Shown: positions 7,320 through 15,738, counted from the stretch's first letter. The stretch: 64,000 nucleotides of DNA from Amycolatopsis regifaucium (GCF_001613935.1 NZ_LQCI01000008.1:1100-65099), one strand, 5' to 3'. Numbers and translations: made by a program. Notes: a model not told the origin generated them from the sequence alone.

Positions 7320-7873
7320 ATGACGCCCAGTCGTGGTGAAGGCGCGGTCCTCGCCTTGGCCTGTGCCGGAACGTTCGTGGTCATCCTCGACGCGACCATC
7401 GTTTCCGTTGCCCTGCCCGCGATCCGGTTCGGGCTCGGGTTCTCGCCCAGCGCCCTGACCTGGGTGGTGAACGCGTACACGCTCGCGTTCGCCGGTTTCT
7501 TGTCGCTCGGCGGCCGGTTGTCCGACGAATTCGGGATACGGCGGATGTTCGTGCTCGGCATGAGCCTGTTCACCGTCGCGCGACTCCGGGCGTGCTGAAC
7601 ACCGTCCGCCAGACCAGCGGCGCGATCGGGCTGGCGGCGTCGACCGCGCTCGCGGCAGCGGTGACGGCGACCTGGCGGTCGGCCACCGGACCGGCGGAAG
7701 CCCTGGTCCACGGCTACACGGCCGCGTTCATCGCTTCCGCGGTCTGTCTCGCGGCCGCCGCGATCGTCGCGGCCGTGGCGATGCCGGGTCTCAGCTCGCT
7801 GCCTGTACGGGCAGGTCGACCCGGTCGCGGAACCAGGGGCAGTCCTCAAGGCTCCCTTCGCGACGACAGGTGA
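7320..7873 (+). pseudogene. Internally deleted MFS (DHA2-type) transporter
   Basis: The frame from ATG 7320, after a GGAGAA ribosome binding site, encodes the N-terminus of a drug/H+ antiporter of the DHA2 type. It contains FVVILDATIVSVALPAI, WVVNAYTLAFAGFLSLGGRLSD and the loop motif DEFGIRRMFVLG, then stops at 7598. From about 7580 a second frame reads GVLNTVRQTSGAIGLAAST, which belongs to the last quarter of such a transporter, with two more membrane segments. About 300 residues in the middle are missing and the frame is shifted. The gene is therefore a relic and not functional as a carrier. Its end overlaps the convergent MerR gene. Confidence 0.85.
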
Positions 7874-8207
7874 GGAGTTCGACGAGGTAGTCGTGCGCGG
7901 CGTCCAGCCGCGCACGCTCCTGTTCGATCTCGGCGAGCTGACCGACCACGACGTCGCGCCAGCGGTGCTCCTCGGCGAGCAGTTCGGTGAGCTTGGTCAG
8001 GCCGAGGCCGCCGATCTGCCGCCAGTGCTTGATCAGGGCGATGCGGTACAGCTGGTCGTCGTCGTAATACCGCCGTCCCGACCGGCGGAAGGCGGTGATC
8101 AGGCCGCGGCGTTCCCAGTAGTGCAAGGCCGAAATGGCCAGCCCGAAGTGGTCGGCGGCCTCGCGAACCGGCGTCAAGGCATCCACGTGAGCATTGCACC
8201 GCGCCAC
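7791..8207 (-). CDS. MerR-family transcriptional regulator
   Basis: A 138-residue protein starting at GTG 8207. The N-terminal winged HTH reads TPVREAADHFGLAISALHYWERRGL and is followed by the wing RRSGRRYYDDDQL, the standard MerR layout. A C-terminal helix of about 50 residues (LTELLAEEHRWRDVVVGQLAEIEQ) would form the dimer coiled coil. There is no obvious effector domain beyond it, and Cys residues are few. It lies convergent with and overlapping the broken MFS gene. MerR proteins next to MFS pumps usually regulate them, so this regulator may have lost its main target. The protein itself looks intact. Confidence 0.85.
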   Translation of the reverse strand: MARCNAHVDALTPVREAADHFGLAISALHYWERRGLITAFRRSGRRYYDDDQLYRIALIKHWRQIGGLGLTKLTELLAEEHRWRDVVVGQLAEIEQERARLDAAHDYLVELLTCRREGSLEDCPWFRDRVDLPVQAAS

Positions 8208-8213
8208 GATGAG

Positions 8214-8226
8214 TTAGGCACCCTAA
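8214..8226. promoter_or_regulatory. TTAGG-CAC-CCTAA palindrome upstream of the MerR gene
   Basis: TTAGG (8214-8218) and CCTAA (8222-8226) form a short perfect inverted repeat seven bases upstream of the MerR start. It also covers the end of the next gene. It resembles half of an IdeR/DtxR box but has a 3-base spacer. A MerR-type operator or promoter element is equally possible. Confidence 0.35.
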
Positions 8227-9074
8227 GTTCGAAGTAATCGCTCGTCGAGCTTCGCCAGGTAGTCGCGGCCGAACTCGCCGTTCTCCAAATCGCGCCACAG
8301 CACCGGCGGCAGGTCCCGGGCCACCTCGGGTGACCGCGACGCGGCGGCCAGCGCGATGGTCGCGGCGGTGTCGACGTCGCCGGTGAACGCGACACAGGTG
8401 TGCAGCATCCGGGCGAGGCCACCGCCGTCGGCGAGCACGGTCAGCGCGGCGCGGACGCTCATCCAGCCCCGCGGCCCGATTTTGCCCGACCAGGGCCGCG
8501 CCCAGCCGCCGTGCCCGACGTCCTCGGGAAGCACCCCGTCGATCCACCGCGCGACCTCGGCCAGCGGGCCGAGCCGATGGTGGCAGTAGTGCACGGCGAG
8601 CGCCGCCGCCTGGGCCGCGGCGATCCCCGCCGGGGTGTCGTGCGTGATCCTGGCCTGCAGTTTCGCGTGATAGAGAACGTCGTCGACGGTCGGCAGGACC
8701 CCGATCGGCCCGGCGCGCATGGCCGCCCCGCTCTTGTCGCTCTGCGGTTGCAGCCGTCGCAGCAGCTCTTCACCGTCCCGGACCTCGCTGAGCAACTGGT
8801 GGAAGCGCGGCGCGTAGCCGTCGTGCGGATCGCGGTGGTAGGCGAGGACGAACTGCTCGGCGAGCAGCAATGGTGTCCACCGGCGACCCGAGACGAGCAG
8901 TTCGGCGATCGCGATCGTCATCTGCGTGTCGTCGGTGTAGCGGCCGCTCGGGACGCCGGGAGAGCCGGGATGCGGCACGTACCCGGTCAGCGTGTTGTGC
9001 TCGGCGACGAAGCTCGGGTACGCGTGTTCGAAGGAGCCTCCGTAAGCGTCACCGATGGCCAGTTCGACCAGCAT
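8223..9074 (-). CDS. ADP-ribosylglycohydrolase family protein
   Basis: From ATG 9074, with GGAG nearby, the product has 283 residues. It contains the two metal-binding motifs of the ARH/DraG fold: GRYTDDTQMT near residues 45-54 and FTGDVDTAAT near residues 238-247. These Asp and Thr residues bind two Mg2+ ions. Such enzymes remove ADP-ribose from proteins or nucleic acids. The start GDAYGGSFE at the N-terminus is also typical of the family. The frame is open further upstream, but that extension is not protein-like. The target is unknown; no ADP-ribosyltransferase lies in the window. Confidence 0.88.
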   Translation of the reverse strand: MLVELAIGDAYGGSFEHAYPSFVAEHNTLTGYVPHPGSPGVPSGRYTDDTQMTIAIAELLVSGRRWTPLLLAEQFVLAYHRDPHDGYAPRFHQLLSEVRDGEELLRRLQPQSDKSGAAMRAGPIGVLPTVDDVLYHAKLQARITHDTPAGIAAAQAAALAVHYCHHRLGPLAEVARWIDGVLPEDVGHGGWARPWSGKIGPRGWMSVRAALTVLADGGGLARMLHTCVAFTGDVDTAATIALAAASRSPEVARDLPPVLWRDLENGEFGRDYLAKLDERLLRT

Positions 9075-9084
9075 CCGAACTCCT

Positions 9085-10134
9085 TCAGGCGGTGAGGCGG
9101 GCCGTCTCCGAAGGGAGTTTGCCGTAGGTCTGGCGGTAGAAACCGGAAAACCGGCCGAGATGCGTGAAGCCCCATCGCAGCGCGACGTCGGTGACGGTGC
9201 CTTCGGCCCGTCCCTGCGCGATCGCGAGCAGGTCCTGGTGCACGTAGTCGAGCCGGACACGCCGCAGGTATTCCATCGGCGTCAGCCCGAGTTCGGTGCG
9301 GAACGCCAGTTGCAGGGCGCGCACGCTGACTCCCGCGACCATCGCCAGCTCACCGATCGACACCGGGTCGGTGGCGTGTTCCTCGCAGTGGATCATCGCG
9401 CGGCGGACCGCCGCCGACTTCGGTCGTGGCCGTTCCCCGGCGAGGTCACCGGACAGCGAATGCGGTTGCGTGTCGAGCAGGCCGTGCAGCAGCAGCTTCT
9501 CGAAATGCGCGGCGGCCAGCGGTGACCGGTCGAACAGGCCGGAGGCCGCGGTCTCGCTGAAGGTGTGGAGCAGGGTGATCCACTGGCCCATGCCCGAAGT
9601 CTCGACGACCGCCGGATCGAAGTGCAGGGTCGACGTCGGGGTCTCGCCGAGCCGTTCGCGCATCGCGTCCGCCACCAGTCGCTTGCCGACCCGGAGCAGC
9701 AGGATGTCGGGGTGCTCGAATCTGGTCCGGAACCGGGTCTCCGGTCCGGTCACCACGTGGCGCGACGGCACGATCTCCTGGCCGAGGGTGATCTGGTTGC
9801 GGCCGTTCATGGTCACGATCACGGTGTAGGCGTCGGGGGTCTCCTCACCCTCCAGGACGACGTCGGAGTCCAGCGTCAGTTCGTAGACCGAGAGGCCGTT
9901 CGGGTCGATTCCGGGAGTGCGAAGGCCGCTGAGCTGCGAAATGTCGAAGAATCCGGTGGGTGCCGGGGTGTGCAGCTTGACCGTGTCCGGCGCGAGGAAC
10001 GCCTGGAAGGTGTGCTCGAGCTCGTCGAAGTCGTCGCCGGTGATCACCGTCGACGCGATCGGAGAGCCTTCCGCGAACCGCTTGCGCACCTGTTGATTAT
10101 CCAGAAATCGGCCATTCGGGGCACCGAAGAACAA
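9085..10134 (-). CDS. AraC-family transcriptional regulator
   Basis: The protein of about 349 residues has a C-terminal double HTH: SIGELAMVAGVSVRALQLAF is the first and VTDVALRWGFTHLGRFSGFY the second, ending with the family pattern YGKLPSETAR. The N-terminal 230 residues form an AraC-binding-like sensor region (with AYTVIVTMNGRNQITLG). The start is uncertain: TTG at 10134 gives this length, and no good ribosome binding site is seen. A GTG 45 bases further in is possible. It ends 10 bases before the hydrolase start and could share transcription with it. The ligand and targets are unknown. Confidence 0.82.
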   Translation of the reverse strand: MFFGAPNGRFLDNQQVRKRFAEGSPIASTVITGDDFDELEHTFQAFLAPDTVKLHTPAPTGFFDISQLSGLRTPGIDPNGLSVYELTLDSDVVLEGEETPDAYTVIVTMNGRNQITLGQEIVPSRHVVTGPETRFRTRFEHPDILLLRVGKRLVADAMRERLGETPTSTLHFDPAVVETSGMGQWITLLHTFSETAASGLFDRSPLAAAHFEKLLLHGLLDTQPHSLSGDLAGERPRPKSAAVRRAMIHCEEHATDPVSIGELAMVAGVSVRALQLAFRTELGLTPMEYLRRVRLDYVHQDLLAIAQGRAEGTVTDVALRWGFTHLGRFSGFYRQTYGKLPSETARLTA

Positions 10135-10194
10135 AGTGGATCATGCTACAGGCTCATGGCGTCGCGAACGGTCGATCTCGAGAACCGAGCGGGA

Positions 10195-11472
10195 TCAGGC
10201 CCCCGCCTCGTTGATCAGGATGTCGACGGCCTTGTCGTTGCGGGCCGTCTGCTCCGGGATCACCGAAGCGGGTGGGTAGAAGCCGTCGATTCCGCCGTCC
10301 TTCGGGTACATCTCGAAGGTGTAGCTGAGGATCTTGTGCTTGCCCCACGCCCAGTCGTTGACGTCGCCGTCGGTGACGTACAGATCGCTGGCCTGCTCCG
10401 GCGTGTAGCCGTTGGTTGCGGCCATCTTCTTGCCGACGTCGGCGAACCGCCGCGCTTCGGCCTCTGTCATCCCCTGCTCGGTCTCGTTCTTCGTGTAGCC
10501 GAAGGGCCAGAGCACCAGTTCCGAGAAGGTGTGGAAGTCGATGTGCGTCTTGATCTGCTGCGCGCCGCCGACCACCCGCGAGTTCACGAAGTCCGCGACA
10601 GCCTTGGTTTCGGACTCGGAGAACGCCGACGGACCGTGGTAGTCCTCGGCGGACGGGCTGTCGCTCGACCCGCCGCAGCAGTTCCACTTGTAGTCCCAGT
10701 TGCGGTTCGGGTCGGTGCCGACGGCGCTGCTGCCCGGCACCGGCTTCCGCGTCTTGCGCCAGCCCTGGTACTCGCCGCCGGAAATGTCGTACTCGGAACC
10801 GTCCGGGTTGACGTTCGGGATCACGTGGATCTCGTGCTCGTCCACCATCTTCCTGATGGCGGGGTCGCTCGCGTATCCGCTGGTAAGCCGCTGCACGATC
10901 CGCAGGCACATCTCGGTGGTGAGGTGTTCGCGCGCGTGCTGGTTGCAGGTGAACAGGACCTCGGGCTCGTTTTCGTCCGTGCCCGCGTTGTCGCTGATCT
11001 TCAGCAGGTTCAGCGCGCGGCCTTCGTACGACTTGCCGACGCTGGACAGCGTCGCGATGTCGCCGTGGTCCTTCGCGGCCTTCTGCAGATCAGCGGTCGT
11101 TTCGGCGTAGGTGTGGTACGCCTCGTCGCCCGGCGGGAAGTCGCCGGCGACCGCCGAGGTGCCCGCTCGGCCACTGCGCTGTTTCAGCATGCTGTCGAAG
11201 TCACCGAGCGACTTCAGCGTGAACCCGCCGGCGCGCAGGCTCGCGGCCTGCTCCGGCGTGGCGACGACGGTCAGCGCGCCACCGCGCGAGCCGGCCACGT
11301 CGACACCGGTGCGGGCGACGGCGGTGCGCTTGCCGGTGTCGTTCGCGCCCTCCACCGAATAAAGCCCTCTCGCCGGGTCGCCGTTCCGGGCGCTCGCGAC
11401 GGGCGTCGTGACGGCCAGCAGGGCGAGCCCTGTGGCGGCCAAGGCGCCCCCGATGCGACGGCGTGTGGACAT
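10195..11472 (-). CDS. Secreted M14-family zinc carboxypeptidase
   Basis: A 425-residue protein with a Sec signal peptide at residues 1-28 (arginines, a hydrophobic stretch, then VASARN). The M14 zinc site is complete: H179 and E182 in HAREH and H314 in FHTFSE. The catalytic Glu is E387 in FEMYP, and the substrate-binding Asn-Arg lies in DPNRNWDYKW. The propeptide is short. It would release C-terminal residues from peptides outside the cell. The closest class is the actinobacterial M14 carboxypeptidase T/SG type. It stands alone between the AraC gene and a flavoprotein gene. Confidence 0.93.
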   Translation of the reverse strand: MSTRRRIGGALAATGLALLAVTTPVASARNGDPARGLYSVEGANDTGKRTAVARTGVDVAGSRGGALTVVATPEQAASLRAGGFTLKSLGDFDSMLKQRSGRAGTSAVAGDFPPGDEAYHTYAETTADLQKAAKDHGDIATLSSVGKSYEGRALNLLKISDNAGTDENEPEVLFTCNQHAREHLTTEMCLRIVQRLTSGYASDPAIRKMVDEHEIHVIPNVNPDGSEYDISGGEYQGWRKTRKPVPGSSAVGTDPNRNWDYKWNCCGGSSDSPSAEDYHGPSAFSESETKAVADFVNSRVVGGAQQIKTHIDFHTFSELVLWPFGYTKNETEQGMTEAEARRFADVGKKMAATNGYTPEQASDLYVTDGDVNDWAWGKHKILSYTFEMYPKDGGIDGFYPPASVIPEQTARNDKAVDILINEAGA

Positions 11473-11566
11473 TTCGCCTCCGAACGATCATGGGACAACG
11501 TGACGTTCACCGTCGTCGAAGAGAATCCTCCACGACAACCCGACGATCGTCGTTACCGATTACCGG

Positions 11567-12208
11567 TTACGGCCAGAGGCGTTCTTTGCGCCAGGAGTCG
11601 TTCTCACGCCGATAGCGGAGACGCCGGTGCCGCCGATCGTGGCCTGCCTGCCAGAACTCCACTTCGGACGGTGTCACCAGATAGCGCGTCCAGGTTTCCG
11701 GTGCCACGCCGGGATTCTCCTCGACCCAGCGCTCCGCTTCCGCTGCCGCGCGGTCGAGGTCGGCCGGATCGTCGAGCACCTGGGACTGCCTGCCGATGAA
11801 CGCCTCCACCCGGGACGCCGGCGGCCGAGCGGTGAAATCGGCCGCGGAGACTTCGGGATCGGCGACCGCGACCGGACCGCGCAGGCGGACCTGACGGCCG
11901 CGTCCCGGCCAGAAGAACGTCAGCGCGGCGTAGGGATTCTTCGTCAGCTGCACGCCTTTCGGGCTTTCGGAACTCGTCGCGACCGCCCAGGTGTCGCCGT
12001 CGACGTCCTTGAGAATCACGACCCGAGCGTCCGGTATCCCGTCGGCGTCCACTGTGGACAGAGTGACGGCATGCGGCGCCAGTACGTGTTCCCCGGCTTC
12101 GTCGAGCCATTCCAGGAAGAGCTCGCTCGGCATGTGCGGCGTCTTCTCGGTGTCGAACTCCGGCAACTCTTCGGGGAACGACGGCCAGCCGCGCAACGTG
12201 CGGTTCAT
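11567..12208 (-). CDS. PNPOx-like FMN flavoprotein (pyridoxamine 5'-phosphate oxidase type)
   Basis: From ATG 12208 the product has 213 residues. It contains the PNPOx landmarks RVVILKDVDGD, SPKGVQLTKNPYAALTFFW and RQVRLRGPV, and ends with EFWQAGHDRRHRRLRYRR, which matches the C-terminal dimer and substrate motif of PdxH. The enzyme would oxidise pyridoxine or pyridoxamine phosphate to PLP using FMN. A PhzG-like or general flavin role cannot be excluded. The start overlaps the upstream stop as TGATG, so both genes are translated together. The much longer open frame upstream is a shadow of that neighbour. Confidence 0.85.
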   Translation of the reverse strand: MNRTLRGWPSFPEELPEFDTEKTPHMPSELFLEWLDEAGEHVLAPHAVTLSTVDADGIPDARVVILKDVDGDTWAVATSSESPKGVQLTKNPYAALTFFWPGRGRQVRLRGPVAVADPEVSAADFTARPPASRVEAFIGRQSQVLDDPADLDRAAAEAERWVEENPGVAPETWTRYLVTPSEVEFWQAGHDRRHRRLRYRRENDSWRKERLWP

Positions 12209-12915
12209 CAGTATCCCGGCGGGCGCTGGCCGTGCGTCGGATAACCGGGCGCGGGCGGCGGGTAGTGCGGCGGATGCTGACCGGGCGGCGGTCCCTGCGC
12301 GGGCGGCGGCCCGACCGGGTACTGCGGCGGCGGTGGTTGCTGCGGCTGCCAGCCGGGAGGCGGCGGGCCCTGGTGCGGCGGCATCGGCGGTTGCTGTCCC
12401 TGCGCCTGCTGCCACTGCACCTGCTGATAGACCTCGGCGGGCTGCGGGAAACAGAACGTCAGTTTCGCGTTGACCGAGCCCTGCACCGCCGCGCCCCACA
12501 GCTTCCCGCCGACGAACGCGTACATCTGCGCCGCCGAAACGTCGACGGCCACCATGCGTGTTTCGCCGCCGAACTGGTTGCCGGACTTCGCCGACGCGGC
12601 CTGCGCGGCGTCCGGGTACACCCGATCCCCGATCAGCCCGGCGATGACCACGGAAGCCGCCGTCCAGCCGACCGTGCCCATCACGTTCGCCCGCGCGTGC
12701 TGTGTCGCCAGCCCGGTGAAGTCGTACAACGCGGGCGCCGTCACCTCCGGGATCGCCGCGGCGACCACGCAGTAGTTCATCGTCGACATCATCACGGATT
12801 CGGTGAACAGGCCGACGACGGCCGCGCTCGGGCCGATCTGGACCGTGTTCAACCTGCCACCGCTGCGCTGGATGCGTTCTGCCACCGCACCCAGGTACTG
12901 CTCCTTGGTGAGCAC
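12208..12915 (-). CDS. Conserved protein with a Pro/Gln-rich tail
   Basis: The GTG at 12915 is preferred because AGGAGG lies 5 bases before it, giving 235 residues. Residues 1-165 form a compact domain (TKEQYLGAVAERIQRSGG; YCVVAAAIPEVTAPALYDFTGL) with several hydrophobic, possibly membrane-active segments. Residues from about 175 on are almost only Pro, Gln, Gly and His. The composition resembles actinobacterial surface or membrane-associated proteins with disordered tails. I do not recognise the family. It is coupled to the PNPOx-like gene, but no functional link is obvious. Confidence 0.75.
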   Translation of the reverse strand: MLTKEQYLGAVAERIQRSGGRLNTVQIGPSAAVVGLFTESVMMSTMNYCVVAAAIPEVTAPALYDFTGLATQHARANVMGTVGWTAASVVIAGLIGDRVYPDAAQAASAKSGNQFGGETRMVAVDVSAAQMYAFVGGKLWGAAVQGSVNAKLTFCFPQPAEVYQQVQWQQAQGQQPPMPPHQGPPPPGWQPQQPPPPQYPVGPPPAQGPPPGQHPPHYPPPAPGYPTHGQRPPGY

Positions 12916-13015
12916 TGATGCCTCCTGAAGACCCGTCACGCATCGCCATCGTCGCATGAACAGGGCGGATGGTCGCACCGACGCGGTGATCCGATCTGCT
13001 TCACTGGACGCCACT

Positions 13016-13537
13016 ATGCGACGTCTTCTGATCCTGCCGCTCGTCGTACCGCTCCTGGTGGCCTGTGGCCCGAAGGAACAGCCGCCCGCGACGAACCCGC
13101 CCGCGCCGTCGAGCAGCCCGGTGCCCCAGATCCCGCCGTCGCCGGAACCCACCGGCAAAGGCCCGTGCCCGTATCTGAGCGCCGAGTCCGTCTCGGACGC
13201 CAACGGGCAGAAGGTCTCCAAGGTCAAGACGTCGGCGGATCAACCGCATCCGACCTGTTTCTTCTACGCGCTCAGCGGGAAACTACAGCTCACGGTACGC
13301 GTGTACGTCGGTGAACCCGCCGTGGCGAAGGCGCTGGTGGACCAGGCGGCACCCATCGACACGTCCAACCCCGCCGACGAGCCGGCGGGGTGGAAAGGCG
13401 GCTACCAGCCGTCCGGTGACGGCGCCGTTTACGCCGTCGCGAAAGGCGGGAACGCGGTGGTCGTGACGACCAACCAGAAGCAGAGCGTCAAGGCACGCAC
13501 GGTGGCGAAGGAGGCTATCGGTGAGCTGCGTCTCTAG
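13016..13537 (+). CDS. DUF2020-type lipoprotein
   Basis: The ATG at 13016 starts a lipoprotein signal (MRRLLILPLVVPLLVAC) whose lipobox Cys is C17. The frame is open 60 bases further upstream, but only this start gives a proper signal. After a Pro-rich linker the domain begins GPCPYLSAESV and runs through KVKTSADQPHPTCFFY and QLTVRVYVG, a pattern I associate with the actinobacterial DUF2020 lipoproteins. Two Cys (in GPCPY and TCFFY) may form a disulfide. The mature 156 residues would be anchored on the outer face of the membrane. The function is unknown. Confidence 0.85.
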   Translation: MRRLLILPLVVPLLVACGPKEQPPATNPPAPSSSPVPQIPPSPEPTGKGPCPYLSAESVSDANGQKVSKVKTSADQPHPTCFFYALSGKLQLTVRVYVGEPAVAKALVDQAAPIDTSNPADEPAGWKGGYQPSGDGAVYAVAKGGNAVVVTTNQKQSVKARTVAKEAIGELRL

Positions 13538-13705
13538 GTAGTGGTATCCACACGTCAGAGTGAAGTTGATCTTGTACTACCCTGTGCCGCACGCGCGACG
13601 GTTCGCGGGACCAGCGCAACGCCAGATCCGGCGGAGGCCGCCTTGCGGTGTGGCTCGGCGGCACAAAAGATCAGTTCTCCCCATAAGACAAAAAGGACAG
13701 GTTTC

Positions 13706-14158
13706 GTGGCTGACACCCTCAAGGAAATCTTGCTCGACTCCAGCCGTCGTCCGGCGGTCGTGAGCGACTTCGAAGGTCTCGTCGACGCCGAGGTGTCGGA
13801 CAAGGGCGGCGTTTCGGGTGCCGTCGTGAAGACCGGCTTCGCGGCCGTCAAGAAGATCAAGCCGGGCATCATCCCCGCCGCCGTCGACACCCTGCTCGAC
13901 GACTTCGCCGGTGCCCTCGAGCCGTTCTACGGCGACTACAAGGCCAAGGGTGGCAACGACTTCGGCGCCTACCTGGCCAGCCGTAGCGACGAGGCCTCGG
14001 ACGCGCTCCTGTCGGTCACCGACGCGCGCGCCGAGAAGAGCAGCCGCGACAGCATCAAGAAGGTCTACGGCAAGCTGCGCCCGAACGGCAAGAAGAACGT
14101 CGAGGAGGCCCTTCCCCGCGTTGGCCAGCTGATCGACAAGCACGCCGCGTCTGCCTGA
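13706..14158 (+). CDS. Conserved actinobacterial protein (DUF6918-like)
   Basis: The GTG at 13706, after AAAAGGACAG, starts a soluble protein of 150 residues: MADTLKEILLDSSRRPAVV, then a Ser/Gly segment, and a helical C-terminal half with many Lys. The conserved N-terminal phrase LLDSSRRP recurs in a small family found throughout actinobacteria; I believe it is DUF6918 but cannot confirm the number. There is no signal peptide, membrane segment or known catalytic motif. The gene has its own 5' region of about 165 bases and a strong downstream hairpin, so it is probably monocistronic. Confidence 0.8.
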   Translation: MADTLKEILLDSSRRPAVVSDFEGLVDAEVSDKGGVSGAVVKTGFAAVKKIKPGIIPAAVDTLLDDFAGALEPFYGDYKAKGGNDFGAYLASRSDEASDALLSVTDARAEKSSRDSIKKVYGKLRPNGKKNVEEALPRVGQLIDKHAASA

Positions 14159-14180
14159 TCTCGCGCTGGCGTAAAAGCGC

Positions 14181-14234
14181 CGAAGGGGCGTCGATCCGCT
14201 GCAACGTCAAGTTGAGCGGTGAGGCGCCCCTTCG
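14181..14234 (+). terminator. Hairpin terminator after the DUF6918-like gene
   Basis: CGAAGGGGCG (14181-14190) pairs with CGCCCCTTCG (14225-14234), and an inner CCGCT/AGCGG pair lies within the large loop. It begins 22 bases after the stop. Confidence 0.8.
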
Positions 14235-14282
14235 TCGCGTTTACGTGTCCTTCGGAGCGTTGATCTTCGGCACCAAGACGTG

Positions 14283-14324
14283 AAAGGGCCGCCCAGTGAC
14301 CGGGAGGTCGCTGGACGGCCCTTT
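14283..14324 (-). terminator. Long hairpin terminator of the CwsA-like gene
   Basis: AAAGGGCCG (14283-14291) pairs with CGGCCCTTT (14316-14324), with an inner CCAGTGACC/GGTCGCTGG tier that has one wobble pair. It lies 29 bases after the minus-strand stop and would also stop leftward read-through. Confidence 0.85.
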
Positions 14325-14353
14325 AGCGACAAGCAGAAGACGAGTGTGAGGCG

Positions 14354-15088
14354 TCAGTTCTTCTTGTCGGCCGAGCTGGTGCTCGAAGCCTGGTGCCCGT
14401 TCTTCGGGGCGTTGGGCTTCTGTTCCGCAGGCTTCTGTCCCTCGGGCTTCGCCGGAGCCGGACCGGAAGCCGACGGAGCGGAAGCGGCAGGCTTCGCGGG
14501 TGCGGGCTTCGGAGCCGCGGAGGCCGGAGCAGCGGGCTTGGCGGGGGGAGCGGGCGGTGCCTTGGGCGGAGCAGGCGCGACGGGCGGCTCCTGCTTGGAA
14601 CGCAGGGCGTAAGCCGCACCGGCACCGACCGCGGCGATGCCGAGGACCCACGGCCAGCGACGACGCTTACGCGTCCCCTTGGCTGCGGCCTTCGCCTCGA
14701 CGAGGGCGGCGCGGAAGTCCTTCTTCGCGGCCTTGAAATCCTTCTTGCCGCGACGCTTCGACTCGCCGGCGGCCTTCGCCGCCTGGATGGCGGCCTTGCG
14801 CGCCTTACGGCCCGGCTTCCGCATCTCGGAAAGCCTGGCCAGCGCCTCCTTACGAGCCGCCTGCGAGCTCTTCTTGAGCTCCTTGCGGGTCAGTTCCGTC
14901 TTCTTCGCGAGCTTCTTGCGCGCGCGACGGCTGGACTTAGCGATCTCACCGGCGCTCTCGGAGAGCTTCTGCTCGGCTACCTCAACGGCGTGGGCGGTGG
15001 CTTCCTTGCCCACCTCAACCGCACGTTTGCGCAGGCCGAGCGCGCCGGCCTTCGCCGACTCGCTCACCGAATCTGCGGCCCGGGTCAT
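14354..15088 (-). CDS. Lys/Ala-rich membrane protein, possible CwsA counterpart
   Basis: The ATG at 15088 is chosen because GAGGTG precedes it by 6 bases; a GTG nine bases upstream is also open. The 244 residues comprise a basic, helical, probably coiled-coil N-terminal half rich in Lys, Ala and Glu, one membrane segment near residues 147-163 (WPWVLGIAAVGAGAAYAL), and a Pro/Ala-rich tail. In mycobacteria the gene divergent from ppiA is cwsA, a cell-wall synthesis membrane protein with a similar single C-proximal membrane segment. The same position and layout suggest a functional counterpart, although sequence identity is not obvious. Confidence 0.75.
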   Translation of the reverse strand: MTRAADSVSESAKAGALGLRKRAVEVGKEATAHAVEVAEQKLSESAGEIAKSSRRARKKLAKKTELTRKELKKSSQAARKEALARLSEMRKPGRKARKAAIQAAKAAGESKRRGKKDFKAAKKDFRAALVEAKAAAKGTRKRRRWPWVLGIAAVGAGAAYALRSKQEPPVAPAPPKAPPAPPAKPAAPASAAPKPAPAKPAASAPSASGPAPAKPEGQKPAEQKPNAPKNGHQASSTSSADKKN

Positions 15089-15139
15089 GGCCTTCACCTC
15101 ATCAATCGTTTTGATTCTGCTTCGTTGCTTGTAACCTAT

Positions 15140-15177
15140 CGTGCCCCTTTACGGCAGATCTTGCCGTAGATGGCACG
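15140..15177 (+). promoter_or_regulatory. Two-tier inverted repeat directly upstream of ppiA
   Basis: CGTGCC (15140-15145) pairs with GGCACG (15172-15177), and inside it TACGGCA (15150-15156) pairs with TGCCGTA (15162-15168) around GATCT. The outer arm ends at the base before the ppiA ATG. As RNA it would fold over the translation start; as DNA it could be an operator between the two divergent genes. Confidence 0.55.
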
Positions 15178-15738
15178 ATGAAGCTCGTGACTGAAAGCAA
15201 GGGATCCCTCAATGGTGGCGCGCTGAAGGCCACTCTGCACACCAACCAGGGTGATATCAACCTGAACCTGTTCCCCGACCACGCACCGAAAACGGTCGCG
15301 AACTTCGTCGGGCTCGCCGAGGGCAGCAAGGAGTACACCCAGCCCAACGCGAAGGGCACGAACTCCGGCCCGTTCTACGACGGTTCGATCTTCCACCGCG
15401 TCATCGACGGCTTCATGCTCCAGGGCGGCGACCCGACCGGCACCGGCCGCGGCGGTCCCGGCTACAAGTTCGGCGACGAGTTCCACCCGGAGCTCCAGTT
15501 CTCCAAGCCGTACCTGCTGGCCATGGCCAACGCCGGACCCGGCACCAACGGCTCGCAGTTCTTCATCACCGTCGCCCCGACGACGCACCTGAACTTCAAG
15601 CACACGATCTTCGGCGAGGTCGCGGACCAGGCCTCCCGCGAGGTCGTCGACGCGATCGGGCGCACGGCGACCGGCCCGGCGGACCGTCCGCTGGACGACG
15701 TCGTCATCGAGAAGGTCAGCATCAGCCGCGAGGGCTGA
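15178..15738 (+). CDS. ppiA: Cyclophilin-type peptidyl-prolyl isomerase
   Basis: A 186-residue cyclophilin that speeds cis-trans isomerisation of Xaa-Pro bonds in the cytoplasm. The active-site pattern is clear: FHRVIDGFMLQGGDPTGTG (catalytic Arg in FHRV, then QGG), LAMANAGPGTNGSQFFI, and HTIFGEV near the end. There is no signal peptide. In mycobacteria ppiA opens this same origin-proximal block, upstream of the PH-domain protein and crgA. The ATG at 15178 follows an inverted repeat without a good ribosome binding site, so a leaderless or structured start is possible. An in-frame GTG nine bases later is an alternative. Confidence 0.95.
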   Translation: MKLVTESKGSLNGGALKATLHTNQGDINLNLFPDHAPKTVANFVGLAEGSKEYTQPNAKGTNSGPFYDGSIFHRVIDGFMLQGGDPTGTGRGGPGYKFGDEFHPELQFSKPYLLAMANAGPGTNGSQFFITVAPTTHLNFKHTIFGEVADQASREVVDAIGRTATGPADRPLDDVVIEKVSISREG

